Shown in pieces: positions 21,255 through 33,782 of a stretch of 64,000 nt of DNA. The number at the start of each line of letters is the position of its first letter. Positions within the stretch are counted from its first letter, which is position 1. Where the stretch lies: NCBI GenBank assembly GCA_951812925.1, contig OX638371.1, positions 113,359,124-113,423,123 of the forward strand, written 5' to 3'. The translations under genes were made by a program, and so were the position numbers. The notes below the pieces were generated by a model. That model saw only the letters and a program-made list of their open reading frames with translations, did no database searches and was not told the DNA's origin. The stretch comes from Calliopum simillimum (Eukaryota; Arthropoda; Insecta; Diptera; Lauxaniidae).

Positions 21255-24200
21255 TTAGTCTACACGAGCATACCTCGGCACAAAATCATTACTTATCCAG
21301 TAGTTGCAATTTGGATAATCCTCTTGCGGCAGTGGATCTTGGCCAACGTCTAGCACACGCCTTCGTTTATCATATTGTGGCACAGTACCATGCGCTACAT
21401 AGAAAAAGAATAGCCCCTGCATTGAGCTGACGAAACGACGTTGTGGCGCAGTGTGCGGCTCATAGCGTCCCAAAATTGCTTGGACGTCAGCATCAACAGT
21501 TGCCAATTTGTCTTCACCATCGCCCATGGTGACTACGTAAAATGGCACAGTAGGCTGTAGCCGAACATTTGTTAGCAGTGGACAAATGGTGCGTATGTCA
21601 GTGATAAGCGAGACCAGTGCACTATAGTTGGTGGCATTGTAGCGCTGAATGACTTCATCGGTTAAATTTTTAGCACCAATCATTGAGGACGCAATAAAGT
21701 CGTGTATCTCATCAGCAGTCCAATTGGCATAACGTTCACGTAATTTCGGTGTATGCGACTCATGAGCTGTGGTACCCACAACTAATTTAATTTGATCGTC
21801 TTTAGAGCCATCAGTGGCCGGTTCCCTTTTCCAACTCTCAGCTGGATGTTGCTGTAATATGCCACCGTCTAGTACTAGCCATTCGTGATGGGGCAATGTT
21901 GTATTCTCATCTACAGTAGGAATATCAACAGGGAAGTGTAGCCAAGTATCGGGTGTTGCCGCCCAAATTTGTTCAGTAGTGGCCTCGCGTAGGCAACCAA
22001 CATTCGAGCAGTCTTCAAGATTATTCATTAATTCTTGATTGCGTTTTTCGGATTCCGCCAATGGTTTGCCCGGAAAGATGGCAGACGAAGATGATACCCA
22101 GGCACGCGTATACAGATCTTTAACACGTGGTGAAGTCACGAGAGCCGATACTAATGTGCCACCAGCACGATGACCAAATAATGTAACAGACTTTGGATCA
22201 CCACCAAAGTGAACTATGTTCAAGTTAATCCAATTGAGCACAGCGATTATGTCAGAAAGTGCGTAGTTACCAGAAGTACGTGGATAAGTATCCTTGGTGA
22301 GAGCGTCTAAAGCCAAGAAACCAAAAGCACCCAGTCTAAAATTTGGACGCACAAAAATAACATCTCTTGAACGTGCAAAACGTGCAGATGGCCGTAGTAT
22401 TCCTGGCGACGGTCCTGTTAAGCTATCGGCTCCAATGAGTACAACAACAGGTAGCGGATTTACATAACGTATATGTGGCGTTATGACGTCCAAGTATAAA
22501 CAATCTTCATCGCCAATTATTGTTCCGTTGCTTAGCATTTGTGTGCATAGTTCACTAACGTTATGTGCCTTCAGGGTGCCGTTCCAACAGTCATCGATGC
22601 CCTCAATGAGTTGTGCTGGCTTCCAACGATTTTTGCCGACAGGTGGCAATGCATAAGGTATACCACGGAAGGCGTATGCTCCATCTTCAACCAGACCCTC
22701 AACCAAACCGCAGCTTGTAACGGCATCCATATAACGTCCCTCACGCAGGGGAGGTGAGATCAATTTTTCACGTGACAGCACGTACGCTATAACAGCAATG
22801 AGCAGTATGAGAACAAAAACGCCCAGTACAATTAGTCCATCATCAATGGAGCAGCTGTAGGAACGTAGGCGATCGATTAAGGAGAGAGGCTCTGGTTCAT
22901 CGGACTTCTATGTATCAAGAGAATGAAAAAAAAAAAATCATAAATTACATAAGGCATCGAAATAAATTTGGTTAGGAGCGATTTTTTAAGGCGTTAGGAA
23001 ATAGTGCCCAAAATATTTTCATATAAATTTTGGGCGATAATCATTTTGGCGTTATTCGCTTTTGTTTTAAACGAAATAATGCCCAAAAACAAAAACGAAA
23101 AACGTCGAAATTATTTATATGAAAATAATTTGGGCGTTATTTGGTTTTTTTGTTTTTGAGCATTATTTCGTTTTTTTTTTTTAAATTGAAATAACACCCA
23201 ATGTCTTAACAAAATAAACCCCAAATTTTATAAGATATTACCAAAATGTTTATCGCCCAAGTTATTTCGTTTTTGTTCTAAACCAAAAAGCCATATGTTA
23301 CCTCTTCATCTACATCTTGCTTGATTTCGCCACTGGGTGTTTTCTTTAGCTTGCTTATTTCATCAGTGCCGTTCTTTTTTGACACGGCTTTATCGACACA
23401 ATCTTGATCTTTCAACGAATCATCCAAAGTTTCCATTGAAGCTAATCCGGCCTTGCCCAAGCCCAATTCGACATCCTCATCAGATTTTTTCTTTGGAATC
23501 ATGTTGGCAATTGGCAGCTTAATCGCATTAAGCAAACCGCGTTTTTGTGGTGGTGCATCACTAGCAGTCGTCGCCGGCGATGTGGCATCGGCACCTTCGA
23601 TAGGTGAAGCCTCAGCTGTGGCTTCTGTAAAACAAAACAAAAAAATACAACAAATCAAACAAGGTCACATTCATCAATAAGAGATGCTAACTCACCACTT
23701 TTTGCATCTGCATCGATACCGTTGGCGCCTGCGTTGGCAGCTGCTACCGCTGCTTGTTTTTGCTTCTCAGCTGTTGTTTTGCGTACAAAAAAGTTGCGTA
23801 AGCGCTCACCAAAATTCGAGCGTGGTTTCTCATCTTTCTTGACTTTGCCCTCAGCTGCTGCTGATCCTGCAATATCGTCCTTGTTTTCCTTCTCAAGTAA
23901 TTCACCATCAGCGCCATCACCATCGGCGCGTGGTTTGGTCTTCGTAAAGAAACCGGGTAATTTTAAGCCACCGATGGGTATTTTTTTCGGTTTCACTTCA
24001 CGCTCTTCCTTAGAGATTTTTTTCTCATCAACAACGACATCGGCTGATTTGGCGCCACCTTCGGGTATATCAATGATTTCTTCACCACCGTTTACTTGCT
24101 TCGCAGCGGTGGCATCTTGAGCAATGGGTGAGCCAGGTGCAGGTGACTTTTTATCACCACTAACTGGTGTTGTGGGTTTTGATGTAGTCGATTTTTTCTT

Positions 24201-24365
24201 TTCTGTACTAGGGCTTGGACTTTTATCCTTGTTCGCAGCGCCCGCTGTTGCGGACTCATCCTTTTTATCCAGCATTTTGTCAGTTTCTTTAGGTTCTTCG
24301 ACCGTTTCTTGATGTTGTGTTGTTGGCTCGGATGGGGGAGTTTCTTTCTCCTCAAGTTCGCCCAT
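21255..24365 (-). CDS. Nrt: Neurotactin, cholinesterase-like type II adhesion protein (3 exons)
   Basis: Exons are 23696-24365, 23302-23624 and 21255-22907, giving 881 residues against about 846 in Drosophila Nrt. The start MGELEEKETPP matches the Drosophila N-terminus as I recall it and is the first ATG after an in-frame TAG. Residues 1-354 are a Lys/Glu/Ser/Pro-rich cytoplasmic region with family blocks KKIPIGGLKLPGFF, KRGLLNAIKLPIANMIPKKK and LASMETLDDSLKDQD. One membrane helix (about 355-375) gives a type II topology. The extracellular carboxylesterase-like domain has EDCLYLDV near 465 and many NxS/T sites, but the nucleophile elbow is GHRAG (576-580), with Arg578 in place of the catalytic serine, so it should be enzymatically dead, as in Drosophila. 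Family role: heterophilic neuronal and epithelial adhesion, with the ligand Amalgam in Drosophila. Intron 1 is 71 nt; intron 2 (394 nt) is mostly a hairpin repeat. Confidence 0.97.
22985..23278. repeat. Foldback cluster of TTGGGCGTTATTTCG words in Nrt intron 2
   Basis: The word GGGCGTTATTT and inverted forms such as GAAATAATGCCC and ATTTTGGGCGATAAT recur at least six times in both orientations over 290 bp, with paired stretches TATTTTCATATAAATTTTGG and TTATATGAAAATAATTTGGG. It fills most of the 394-nt intron and ends 23 nt from the exon 2 donor. The core resembles the GGCGTTATTTCC word in RFWD3 intron 1. Confidence 0.65.
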
Positions 24366-25807
24366 TACTTTTTGATTTGTAAATTGTTGTTTTAATTGGT
24401 TTTTTTTTTGGTGACGGTTTTTTTTAAGTCTTTTTTGTTTCAATTTAAGTTTCTAAAAGTTAAAAAAAGTTCTGTAAAAAAATAAAGAAAACATTAATTG
24501 AAGTTTCATGTTCTTGCAGAAGAAAACACAATAATCAATACCTTAATATCTAAGTTAATATTTATTGTAAGGGATCTAGGATCTATCACGGTCAAAGGTT
24601 CAACTACTTGTGGGTTTTCAAACGATTAAGCTGCCTCTATTTATAATCAATTGCATGTTAAATGCATCCCTTGTCCCTTGTACTCTATCGTTTTCTTTAT
24701 CTTACAAACGCAAAACTGGTTGTGCAAAAAGTCCTTTGCGATATCCTTAAGCCAGCTTAGTTGGAGTTGCAAGAAACAAACAAAAAAAAAACATCAGGTA
24801 CAAACTGTAAATCTACGACTGTACAATATAGCATAGCTGGGATGACTTGAACACAGGTAAAATTCCTTTCTACCCGTACAGTTGTTGTCTTACGTGGAAA
24901 TTTCCTTTTCGTATGAAAAAAAAAAAAAAAAATAGAAAACGGATTTCTTTAAAATATTCGCTGTAACTACGCATGTATGTATGTGCTATTCCAAAGAAAT
25001 TAAAATGGGTTTCTCATGGTGGAAAGACCACAAAATCATACGCATGTAATACTCTAATCAGCTGCTAGAATATTGTATACTCCATATGTTCCTTAAGAAC
25101 GTGTGAGGCGTCACATTTCACGCATATCAATTATAATAATTACACAGTGCTACAAAATCCTAAGAATTGCATACAGTTTTAAAGCGACCCAGTAGATATT
25201 CCAGGTCTAGTCGAGTACTTAATTTGCCTCCATTTAAAAATTGTAATAAGCTCAAAATCTTAATTTACCTTTAAAAAATTGTTTTTGGGTGACTTAGTGC
25301 GCTTAAAAATGTGTGGATCAGTTATTTCTTAACCGGTTTTGCATTTTATCACTTATTTGGAAAGGAAAATTTATGTCCATTCTAAAAATATATAATATAG
25401 CTTTAGTCCAATGTAAATATGTGGAGATATTTCAGATGAAATTTAGAATTTGAAAAAAAAAAATTTCGTTTTTTACAGTTTAACGTCTTTTTTAGACAAC
25501 ACTTTGAAACGTAAGGCATATACAGTGAGTAACAGATGTATTTTGCATACGAAAAATATTCTAAAATTCGAATTAATACTCAATTTTTAGCCGTTTCATC
25601 CTTAGAAAAGTAATATTTTTTTTATAAACTTCGAGTCAGTGGAACGTTAACTATGATACTACTTCATAAAAAAATTAAAATAATGCGTTCTAATCACTTA
25701 AAAAGCAAAGAAATGATTTATTCATCTTTTTTATAAGGTCACAAAAGTATTTTGCTTTTTAGTAAAATTTTACTTTGAGATTATTTATCAAGTAAAAGAG
25801 GCTTTTT
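24366..25807. other. Nrt upstream region
   Basis: This should contain the Nrt 5' UTR next to 24366 and possibly its promoter or a first non-coding exon further out. No coding sequence or recognisable element is seen; the DNA is AT-rich. Confidence 0.4.
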
Positions 25808-26290
25808 TAATAATAACCATGGTAGCCATTATTTGAGGAGACATCATCTAAACATCTTTGCGAGGATTCTATCCCTTTACGACATTTTCGGTCGGTGTTT
25901 TTACCCATTTTTCTTGCAGTACTTGTTTGAGCACATTTTTTTGATAAAATAAGGTTTTTTTTTTGACCTTTCCACTAGATAAAACCAAAAAAATTCTATT
26001 GGATTCGAAAAAGAATATCGCGGTGGTGTTTTTATCCTTTTGGTGTCTTACAGAAGTGTCCCAGGATGTGTATTTAGGGTCATTGTCTTTTGAAAATCAG
26101 AAGTCATCTTGTGGTAAGCCCATTTTTTAAGTACTGGGTGCAATTTTTTTTTTGTGGAACTGGACTGATGTTCATGTCTATCCATATTGCCACCGTTAAG
26201 TTTAAGTTTCCCCATTCCATGAGCCAAGAACAGCCCACGACACACCATTATGTAAAATTATTGCTTTTAAGTTATAAAAGTTAAGGGTTT
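25808..26290 (-). pseudogene. Decayed Tc1-like transposase
   Basis: Minus-strand blocks follow the Tc1 order: a MVCRGLFLAHGMGKLKL block (usual MVWGCFS...GVG), TSDFQKTMTLNTHP (usual DFIFQQDNDPKHT), then, after frame changes, LQEKWVKTPTENVVKGIESS and RCLDDVSSNNGYHGYY (the usual C-terminus). Frameshifts and substitutions disrupt it, including the catalytic Asp of the QQDN motif, read here as QKTM. The expected upstream domain is displaced (see 26271-26402). Confidence 0.7.
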
Positions 26291-26402
26291 TATTTGCTTT
26301 ATGGCAGACCATGGATCCAATAATATAATATTTTGTTTCCATCGGATCGGTAGACGCCGTATGGTCTGGCATAAAGCAAATAAAACCCTTAACTTTTATA
26401 AC
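26271..26402. repeat. Palindrome inside the Tc1-like relic
   Basis: GTTATAAAAGTTAAGGGTTT at the left is exactly inverted at the right end. Each arm encodes the same Tc1 segment (a KANKTLNF block), once on each strand, with a GRRRMVWHKANKTLNF stretch on the plus arm. The transposase was therefore partly duplicated in inverted orientation. Confidence 0.7.
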
Positions 26403-27036
26403 AATAAAGTAGCGGGTGGCTACAAGAAAATTTTGATTGCGCGTATTCCTGCGAAAAGTTATTTTTCAGGTTTTCAATTATTGGGGGTTGGCCACCAGAA
26501 CAGTTGGCCTACATTTACTATATCACCGCTGAAACAGCTGATTTAATGAAAAATGTACCCGGTCGGGACGTTGGTGCCTGGTAAAGGGAGCCAGTATCAA
26601 AGCTTTGCCCAAGGGCATCTTGGTTGCTCCAATGTTTAAGGAATTTCATGGTCATACTGATTGAAAATCATATGCAGAACGTGATCACATTAAATAGTGG
26701 TCAAAAGTGAAGTTTGTGAATTACTTATTTTCAAAATAAAATAAAAGACGAAGAATAAACTTCAGAACTGAAATAAATTCTTCTTTTTTCTGTTTTATTT
26801 TTTATTAAATATGTCAATTTTGATTTATTTATCAGCAGTTGTCAAAACAAAATTATAGGTTAAACGGAATTTAAACGGCCAATATTGTTCAGTTAAACTT
26901 GATTCAAACTACGTTAAACATTAACTGAAAAACTCATTCCTGAGTTTAAACTTAATTTAAACTTAGTTTAAACCAGAAAATGAGTTTAACTTGCACTGAA
27001 AAACTGGCCCTAAGTGAGATGTATAAAAAATACATA
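26403..27036. other. Unassigned stretch next to the Tc1-like relic
   Basis: The first 140 nt hold an open plus-strand frame (VAGGYKKILIARIPAKSYF and on) and the following 120 nt another (VKGASIKALPKGILVAP). I cannot assign either; they may be decayed coding DNA of unknown origin. From 26860 the words TTAAACTNNNTTTAAAC repeat. Confidence 0.3.
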
Positions 27037-27137
27037 TATAACCGTAATTCTCCACAAAAAAAGATTCTTATACTTTTTGTCGTGTGAAAAAGCCTCCTAA
27101 ATGAAAAGTAATTGAAACCACACGGATTACGGAACAT
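27037..27137 (-). mobile_element. Partial GCCTGTTCCG-family foldback arm
   Basis: Minus strand TGTTCCGTAATCCGTGTGG, CAATTACTTTTCATTTAGG and AAGAATCTTTTTTTGTGG match the first arm of the 13815-14196 element; the other arm is missing. Confidence 0.65.
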
Positions 27138-28451
27138 TGTTTAAAACGTGTAACGAAAACCTCGTAACTCGTAAAAATGTCAAAATTCGTATAAATGCTG
27201 ACAACCATTACGTATATAGGAGCTTTTCGAGACACTTACACGTTGTAAGCAATAAGCGAAATGAGAGTTGAATCCTTATTTCACTGTACTATTCAGAAAA
27301 ACTTTCTATTAACAAATCATACATACTTTCTTTCTTTCTTCTGAATCAGTACATATCTATACATATGTAAATGATGATTTCATAAAAAATAGGCGTCAGT
27401 TTTGCTGATAAAGAAAGCAGATTTATTTAATACAAAATCAATTTAAAACTTAAAAAAAAATATTTATTTTTTTTTTTGATGCTAAAACACTTGAGATTTT
27501 GTATAGTTGGTTGTGTGGCAAAGATTAAAATTAAGCGATGAAAGCAAAATCCTGTATAACATCATAATATAGAGCCCCATTAGTAATTAAAAACCAAGAT
27601 AGTGAAATATTTAGTAAAAATAAAAAGGGGAAAAATTACTTTTCGATTTTTATTTGGAATGATACCACATTGCGTACGGAATTTGATGTAATTTGAGTAG
27701 CAGCAAAATGATGCCGAGTCGTGCCCTTTATGTAAGCTGACAGACAAGACGACATACATTGTATATATAGAACGAACGCAGTAGTAATGTACTTACTATG
27801 CCCAACAACAACACAAAAAAGCGAAGTCCGTTGATGAACTTTAAGTTCAAAATATGGTGTTTTAATCCACGCTCAGCGGCAGCTGTGAATGGCGCTTTTA
27901 TCTTTGTAATGAGCGTCGAATGTTTAGATGTTGCATGTTGTCTGTTCATTTGGTTGTCATTTTTCTTATTAAAAATTTTTATGTTGTTGCGTAAAAAAAT
28001 ATGTCACTGAAACGCATTAAAATTATCATTTTAAAGACAGCCTAAGGAAGATTTGAAAACAAAGCTGCTTAAAGTGGAAGAAAAGGCACAAAGAACTCAA
28101 TAGAAATTGCGTCAGTTCAGGTATTAATGAGTTTGAAGAAGAAGCCGGAAAAAGTGCGTTATGTAGTTAAACTCATACTGCGCTTAGAAAGCTGGCAAAG
28201 TACGTGTAAGGCGCTTGAAAAGTTATACCATGGCATTGAAGTAGTAAGTACCTATGGATGGCATACACCGATTTGTTGCTTTGTAAAGTCAAAGTGTTTC
28301 TTTAAATTAGGACATCGATGTTATCATCTGTACTCTGTGACTTTTTTGATTCTAGAATTTTCTACTCCACCGATTTTTGATCTTCAATACATATCAAGTC
28401 CACATGTTACAAAGTTTTCAATGTTAACAAGAACAAAATACTCGGTCACAC
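27138..28451. other. Spacer without recognised genes
   Basis: At 28040-28240 a lysine-rich plus-strand stretch (KEDLKTKLLKVEEKAQRTQ, then after a frame change MSLKKKPEKVRYVVKL) reads like a coiled-coil protein relic, but no family is recognised and the frame is broken. The remainder is AT-rich. Confidence 0.3.
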
Positions 28452-28660
28452 TGAGCTGAAAATAGGATGAAGCACAAAGAGAAAGGCAAAAATACAAATT
28501 TTATGTTTTTGTTATTGTACTTTTCGCTTTGCATTGTACCAGGGATGATAAATGACCTTTTCTATCTTGTACCAAATAGCAAAAAAAATACTAAATGTGT
28601 CCAAAAAGTACCAAATTCATTGCATTTGTGGTCAAATTTGACCACAGGGCGATACTAGCT
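28452..28660. repeat. GAGCTGAAAATAGG...GGCGATACTAG repeat, copy 1
   Basis: Conserved words in order: GAGCTGAAAA, GAAGCACAAAGAGAAAGG, GGGATGATAAATGA, TTGTACCAAATAGC, AAAAAGTACCAAA, then a small hairpin TGGTCAAATTTGACCA and GGCGATACTAG. The other copies are at 41148-41362 (inverted) and 62782-63150. Confidence 0.7.
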
Positions 28661-31600
28661 ACAATAACATTGTGTTGTGTGTTGATTTAAATAAAATATG
28701 CATAAGACAGGTGGGTTCATATGTTTATTTAAAATAATGTTGATAATCGACTTAATGCTGGGGACGGACCTGGCACCATTTCTAACAATGAAAGCGCACA
28801 TTTAAGCACTAACATATATAAGTAAATATTGTATTCAACGTGCAGATTTTAGTGGGAAATGTTATGCTAATTATACGTAAGACACAAAGAGCAAAAAAGG
28901 ACAATTTACGGCGCCGCACCATAATTTTGCGCATTTTAAATGACACAAATACAGAACAACGACCCAAACAATAGCAACAATTAGTTTCCATGATGTGCAA
29001 CATTTTTGTTGCTTTTTTTAATAGTTTTTGTTGCCATAACCATAAAAAAAGAAAGAAAAAAATCAATAATTGCAAAATTTTTGGTGGAAATGCAGTCATT
29101 TAAAATCTATTATGTTAGGAACTGACGGCGCACCGTAACGCAAAATTGAGTTTAAGCCATGAGGTGTGTTATACATACTGTAGTGAGTCGGTTATTGTTT
29201 TAGATTGGCAATTAAGTCATTAGATTCGTTGTATTTTGTACTCGCTTTTTATTTATCAAATCGTAATGTACTGTCAAGACATTTGATTGCGTTTAACTTC
29301 ATATTTTCCCATTTTTAGCCGATTTTCTAAGGGTGCCCACAACCGACCAAAAAAAATTTTTTTTTTTTTTTGATTAAAAATTATCATTTTTTTATTTTTT
29401 AATATAATTTTTCAAACTGACGAAATCAATTTACATTCTTCACCAGTAGTCAGCTAAGGTCTCTACCATTCCATTGATATTTATATGTCTGCATATTATA
29501 CATTTGGTCAAAAGATATGAGTTGAAAACCAAATGGTACCCACAACCGACACTATTCCTTTACCAATGGTTTTTTTTTTTTTTTTTTAAATAGCAAAATA
29601 TTTAAAATAATTGTAAATGTTCAAAAAATCATAATTTTTAAGGAACCAAATTAAGTATAGATAAAAACAAGATATTAAAGTTGAGCTCAAACCCATTTTT
29701 CTTAAGTCGACTTAAGCTGTTTATGCTTTTTGCTACAGAATTTAATGTCAGATTCTGAGGCCAAATTTTCTTAATCTAAAGTTATGAAGATAAATTTTAT
29801 TGCTGAGTAATAAATGTAAGCATGAAATTCCAAGCTATTTTTGATTGATTCATCATCTGGAATGCAATGATCTAATACTCGGAGAATTTGACCTTATACT
29901 TAGTTACGATTTTTTCCGTAAGTGCAAATGTAGAGCAATTAATTAAAAAAAAATCAACAAACTACAATTAATACTTTACAATGGTAACACTTAATGTAAT
30001 AGTCACAACAGCAGATAGGCGTAGTTTGTCAGGGCACCGATTTAATCCAAATTAGATCATATGATGATTGCGGTGGAAAAACTTATTTTATTCAATGTGC
30101 GTTTCACATGAAACGTCAATTGTAAATACCCAACATAACTACCTAAAAGCGCACGCAATTGACAATAGATGTGTAGAAAAGTCACATATTGCAACATAAA
30201 CATACCCAGTTGGAAAAAAGCAATTAATGACTAAAATATAAAATAAAAGTCAAAAGAACAAAACATGCTCGACAAGAATGTTTACAGAAAATAAAGACCT
30301 ATTAGACATTTCCTACTATGCACTTAAATATATAAAGACAGGCACGGCTTTTCACATTAATTAAAACAAGCTGCGTTTGCAACCCCCCAAAAAAACTGAA
30401 ATGTTTGAAAATGCCGACAAAAAAAGTTTTTACTTTTAAGTACAGTAGTCATTCGCCTATCAAAATAACTTACATAAAATTTATGTCCAGCAATTTAAAA
30501 CAATTGTTGCCAACATAATGAAAACAAGCGTCGATTTGCTTATCATTCTCAAATCACACCTCAAATTGTTAAGCGCGTGCGATGCGGTGTAGTGCACTAA
30601 ACTTAAACGGATGTCGAGCTAAAAATGTGTTTTAAGGGTAATTGTGTCGATATTTTTCTCAACTCCTGTATAAATTTGTACAAAAAAACAAAAGAATTGT
30701 GGGTGATTTTTCATTTTAATACCAAGTTAGCCGATATTCTGGCATAGGTAAGCCACATACATAGGTCAGTGTAAGTAAGAGGGTGAAAAAGAAGCCACCC
30801 TCCTAGCCACAAGATATTTTGTACGTTATTTACTATCTATTCAACATCAAATGCTACCTTATGTATTTAAGCCATAATGCCCTGTTTTTGTTTTTTGGTT
30901 TGTTACTTTTGTGGTGTTGCAACTGTTGCAAGTTTCAACAACCTGTGCGTTTTTTATGCTGCCATGCGTGAAACTAAAAACGAAAGAACACTAATTCTAA
31001 ACCAGGCAAGGCACTGGAATTATGTACGGTATGTTGTAGCAGCATTTGTTTAGCGTTGGATAACACATTTCGTAATAGAAGTGCCACCACCAAATGCATT
31101 AAATTTGTGGCTTTTTATAGTCGCAGCAATAATAACGAGAACATCAAGTCCTGTCATGTTAACATGCAATTAAATAGAGAAAAAAATCATTCTTGAAAAT
31201 AGAAATTCGTTTAAATTTTTATTTGTACCATAAAGTGTTTGAGATTTTTAAGTGAAATTGATTTAAAGTTATTAAGGAGATATTATATCCTTCATATTTT
31301 GTCACTTATTCGACTAAACACGTTAATAGTTTTAAATAAGACAATTTTATACATGGGGCATTACATACCGTTTCGGATAGCTTTTTGCTTTTGCATCTCC
31401 GATTTTTTCGAAACTTATAGTACTAGTTGAGATTAGCATTTATGATTTTTTAAAATTTTTCATCGATCCGTTTCAGAGATATAAATTTTCAAAAAACTAA
31501 AAATCTCCAAAAACCACATTTAGTAGTTTTTTGAAATGCTCATAACTCCGTCAATATTCAACCAAACCATGAAATTTTTTTTTTAAGTTTTTTTTAATGA

Positions 31601-31689
31601 AATTTTTATAAAAAAAAAAAATTTTTTAAATATTTTTTTTTATTAAATTTTCAACTTTTAAAACTAAATTTCTATTTTTATCAAGTTTC
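28661..31689. other. Spacer, no gene recognised
   Basis: AT-rich with homopolymer runs. A duplicated phrase CCCACAACCGAC occurs at about 29336 and 29539, each followed by T-runs. The 30000-31200 part has normal complexity with no visible repeat and could hold regulatory DNA. Confidence 0.35.
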
Positions 31690-32286
31690 GTTGCCGAAAG
31701 AGTGTAAAAATGTTTACCGATCCCCAATAACTTTACCCACTCAATATTTCTTTGAAACATACTACTTACACCTTTTTCCACCCCTTAAGGGGGCTCTCCT
31801 CATTGCCGGGAGAGAGCAAAAATGTTTACCGACACCTATTAATTTTTCCTCCTCAACATTTTTTTCGAATGTACATACCCCTTTTACACATTCCTTAAGG
31901 GGGCTCCCGTACAAAAATTTGATAAATATATAAAAAACAAAATTCTTCATTGCCGGAAGAGGGAAAAAATGTTCACCGACCCTCATTAACTTTTCCTCTT
32001 CAATAATTTTCTCTAACGTATAAGCCCTGTTTTCCCACTAATTAAGGGGGCAACCCTTTTTACCCATCGCTTGAGGGGGCTCCGTTACAAAATTTTGATA
32101 AAATTATAAAAAAAATTCCTCATTGCCGGGAGAGAAAAAGAATGTTCACAGACCCCCATTAATTTTTCCTCCTTAACATTTTTGGAACAAACTATTCTCT
32201 TTTTTTTTTTCACCCCTTAAGGGGGCTCCCGTACAAAATTTAGATAGAAATATCCATTTTATATGGGAGGCTCCTTAAGGGACTAG
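31690..32286. repeat. Degenerate tandem array with CCTTAAGGGGGCTCC
   Basis: Four monomers start with TTGCCGGGAGAG-type words at 31690, 31802, 31950 and 32123 (spacing about 111-174). Each contains AATGTTYACCGACCC, TTAATTTTTCCTCC and CCTTAAGGGGGCTCC. Length variation and divergence indicate an old array. Confidence 0.75.
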
Positions 32287-33782
32287 TATGTTCGAGAAAA
32301 TTGTTGAGGTTTTTTTAATAAGAAAACAAGTTATTTAATTAAAATAAAACAGGTGGCAGCCCTGAGATATGAATTCATAAGCGGCATCTGTACCGCTTCC
32401 CATAGAAACACCTTCTCCCCTAGGGACGGCACGATGTTTGTGGACACCCCCTTATTATAAATGGGAAAATCAGCTCAAGAAGTCTAATGATTTAACCAAT
32501 AAACACATTTCTCATGTAAGAGAAGCAGGCGGAGAGAAGAGGAGGCGGGAGTGTTAAGATCCCAGTGATCGTTCGTAACAAAAAAAAAAAAAACCACAAA
32601 TTTACCATGTTGTAATACATTGCGCAGAATGCCGGATGATGATGGATACATGAAAAATGTGTAGTTAAATATTTAGCGTTTTAATTGCTTTTTCAATAAC
32701 ATTACTGCATGTTTTAACTATCTCAAATTATTACAATTAATAACATCAACGATTATTAAAACATGCAACTTTAGTTCAATGAACTTTAAGCACACACTAC
32801 ATCACAAAGGACTCAAAGGCGTGACATTCATATATTTATTGGACACTTTTGTATATGTAGAAGGCAAAGGACATGCATTACACAAGTATGCGTGAGTCAA
32901 AACAATTAAAATAGTGTCAAATAATTGTTCTGCATTATTTTTAGAGTTATGGCTAAAAATAGTGAAGGCAAACATTTTTATTTTTCTGTTTCGTAAAAAA
33001 GAAAGAAAGAAAGCGTGCGGCGCCAACATATTCATGCAACTGCAAAGTTTAAGCAGAGCAATTGTCTTTTTTCGTTTTACTTGTGGATTGGAAAACGCCC
33101 TTCGAATACGCTGCAATTTACCTGAGTGGCATGCCCTACCTTGGCAGTCAAACTAATGCAAACAAAGAGCCTTTAAAACGGTGAAATAAAACTAAAAAGT
33201 AAGACCTTATACTTGGAACTTGTGTGCAACTTTCTAAAGAAAAAAAAAAAAAAAAAAAAAAAGAATGTGAAAAAAAAAAAAAAACTAAACGTCTACGAAG
33301 TACCAAGTTGTAATAAAACATTTTATATAGAAGTTGTTACAAGAGGACAACGACTTTATGACATTCGGCGCCAACGTGTGTGGCGGTGTGACTTGATATT
33401 ACATTTCTATGAAAACAAAGGAATTACGGTATAAAAATATTTTAGAAAACAAAATATTTAAGGCATTTTATTTGATTTAAAAAACCTTATGAAGAATTTT
33501 ATTTTAATTTACTAATAAAAAAAAATCATAAAAAATTTTTATGCTTTTGGAAGTTAATGTCTGCTATAACATACATGCTACTAGGATTTCATTCACACTG
33601 CCTCAAACAACTGCTAAGCATCTTGTTTGGATCAGTGAAGATTAGGGTGTTTAACATTAATTTGTTGTTTTTACATTAGGGTAACCAACCGTCCTGAATT
33701 TTGCGGGATAGTGTTAGATTTTAGTTCTCGTCCCGGAGATTTCCCGGATTTAAGATGGACGCATATTGTATTCTGCAATTTT
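32287..33782. other. Spacer, no gene recognised
   Basis: A purine-rich run of 23 A's and 14 A's lies at 33238-33285. A short stretch of ordinary complexity lies at 32990-33170. No coding or RNA gene is seen. Confidence 0.35.

Noticed and set aside
23722..24120. 132-codon plus-strand frame
   Set aside because: It is the antisense shadow of the low-complexity cytoplasmic region of Neurotactin.
24366..24443. N-terminal extension of Neurotactin (basic KQKRLKKNRHQKK stretch)
   Set aside because: The upstream part is open but has no ATG; it begins after an in-frame TAG, so the first ATG at 24365 is the start.
26403..26700. Possible ribosomal-protein processed pseudogene (KGASIKALPKG)
   Set aside because: The resemblance is limited to a few residues, frames shift, and no continuous match could be followed.
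28127..28459. 110-codon frame starting MSLKKKPEKVRYVVKL, with a lysine-rich stretch upstream
   Set aside because: The frame is broken before it, no family is recognised, and its second half is AT-rich non-coding text. Kept only as a possible relic.
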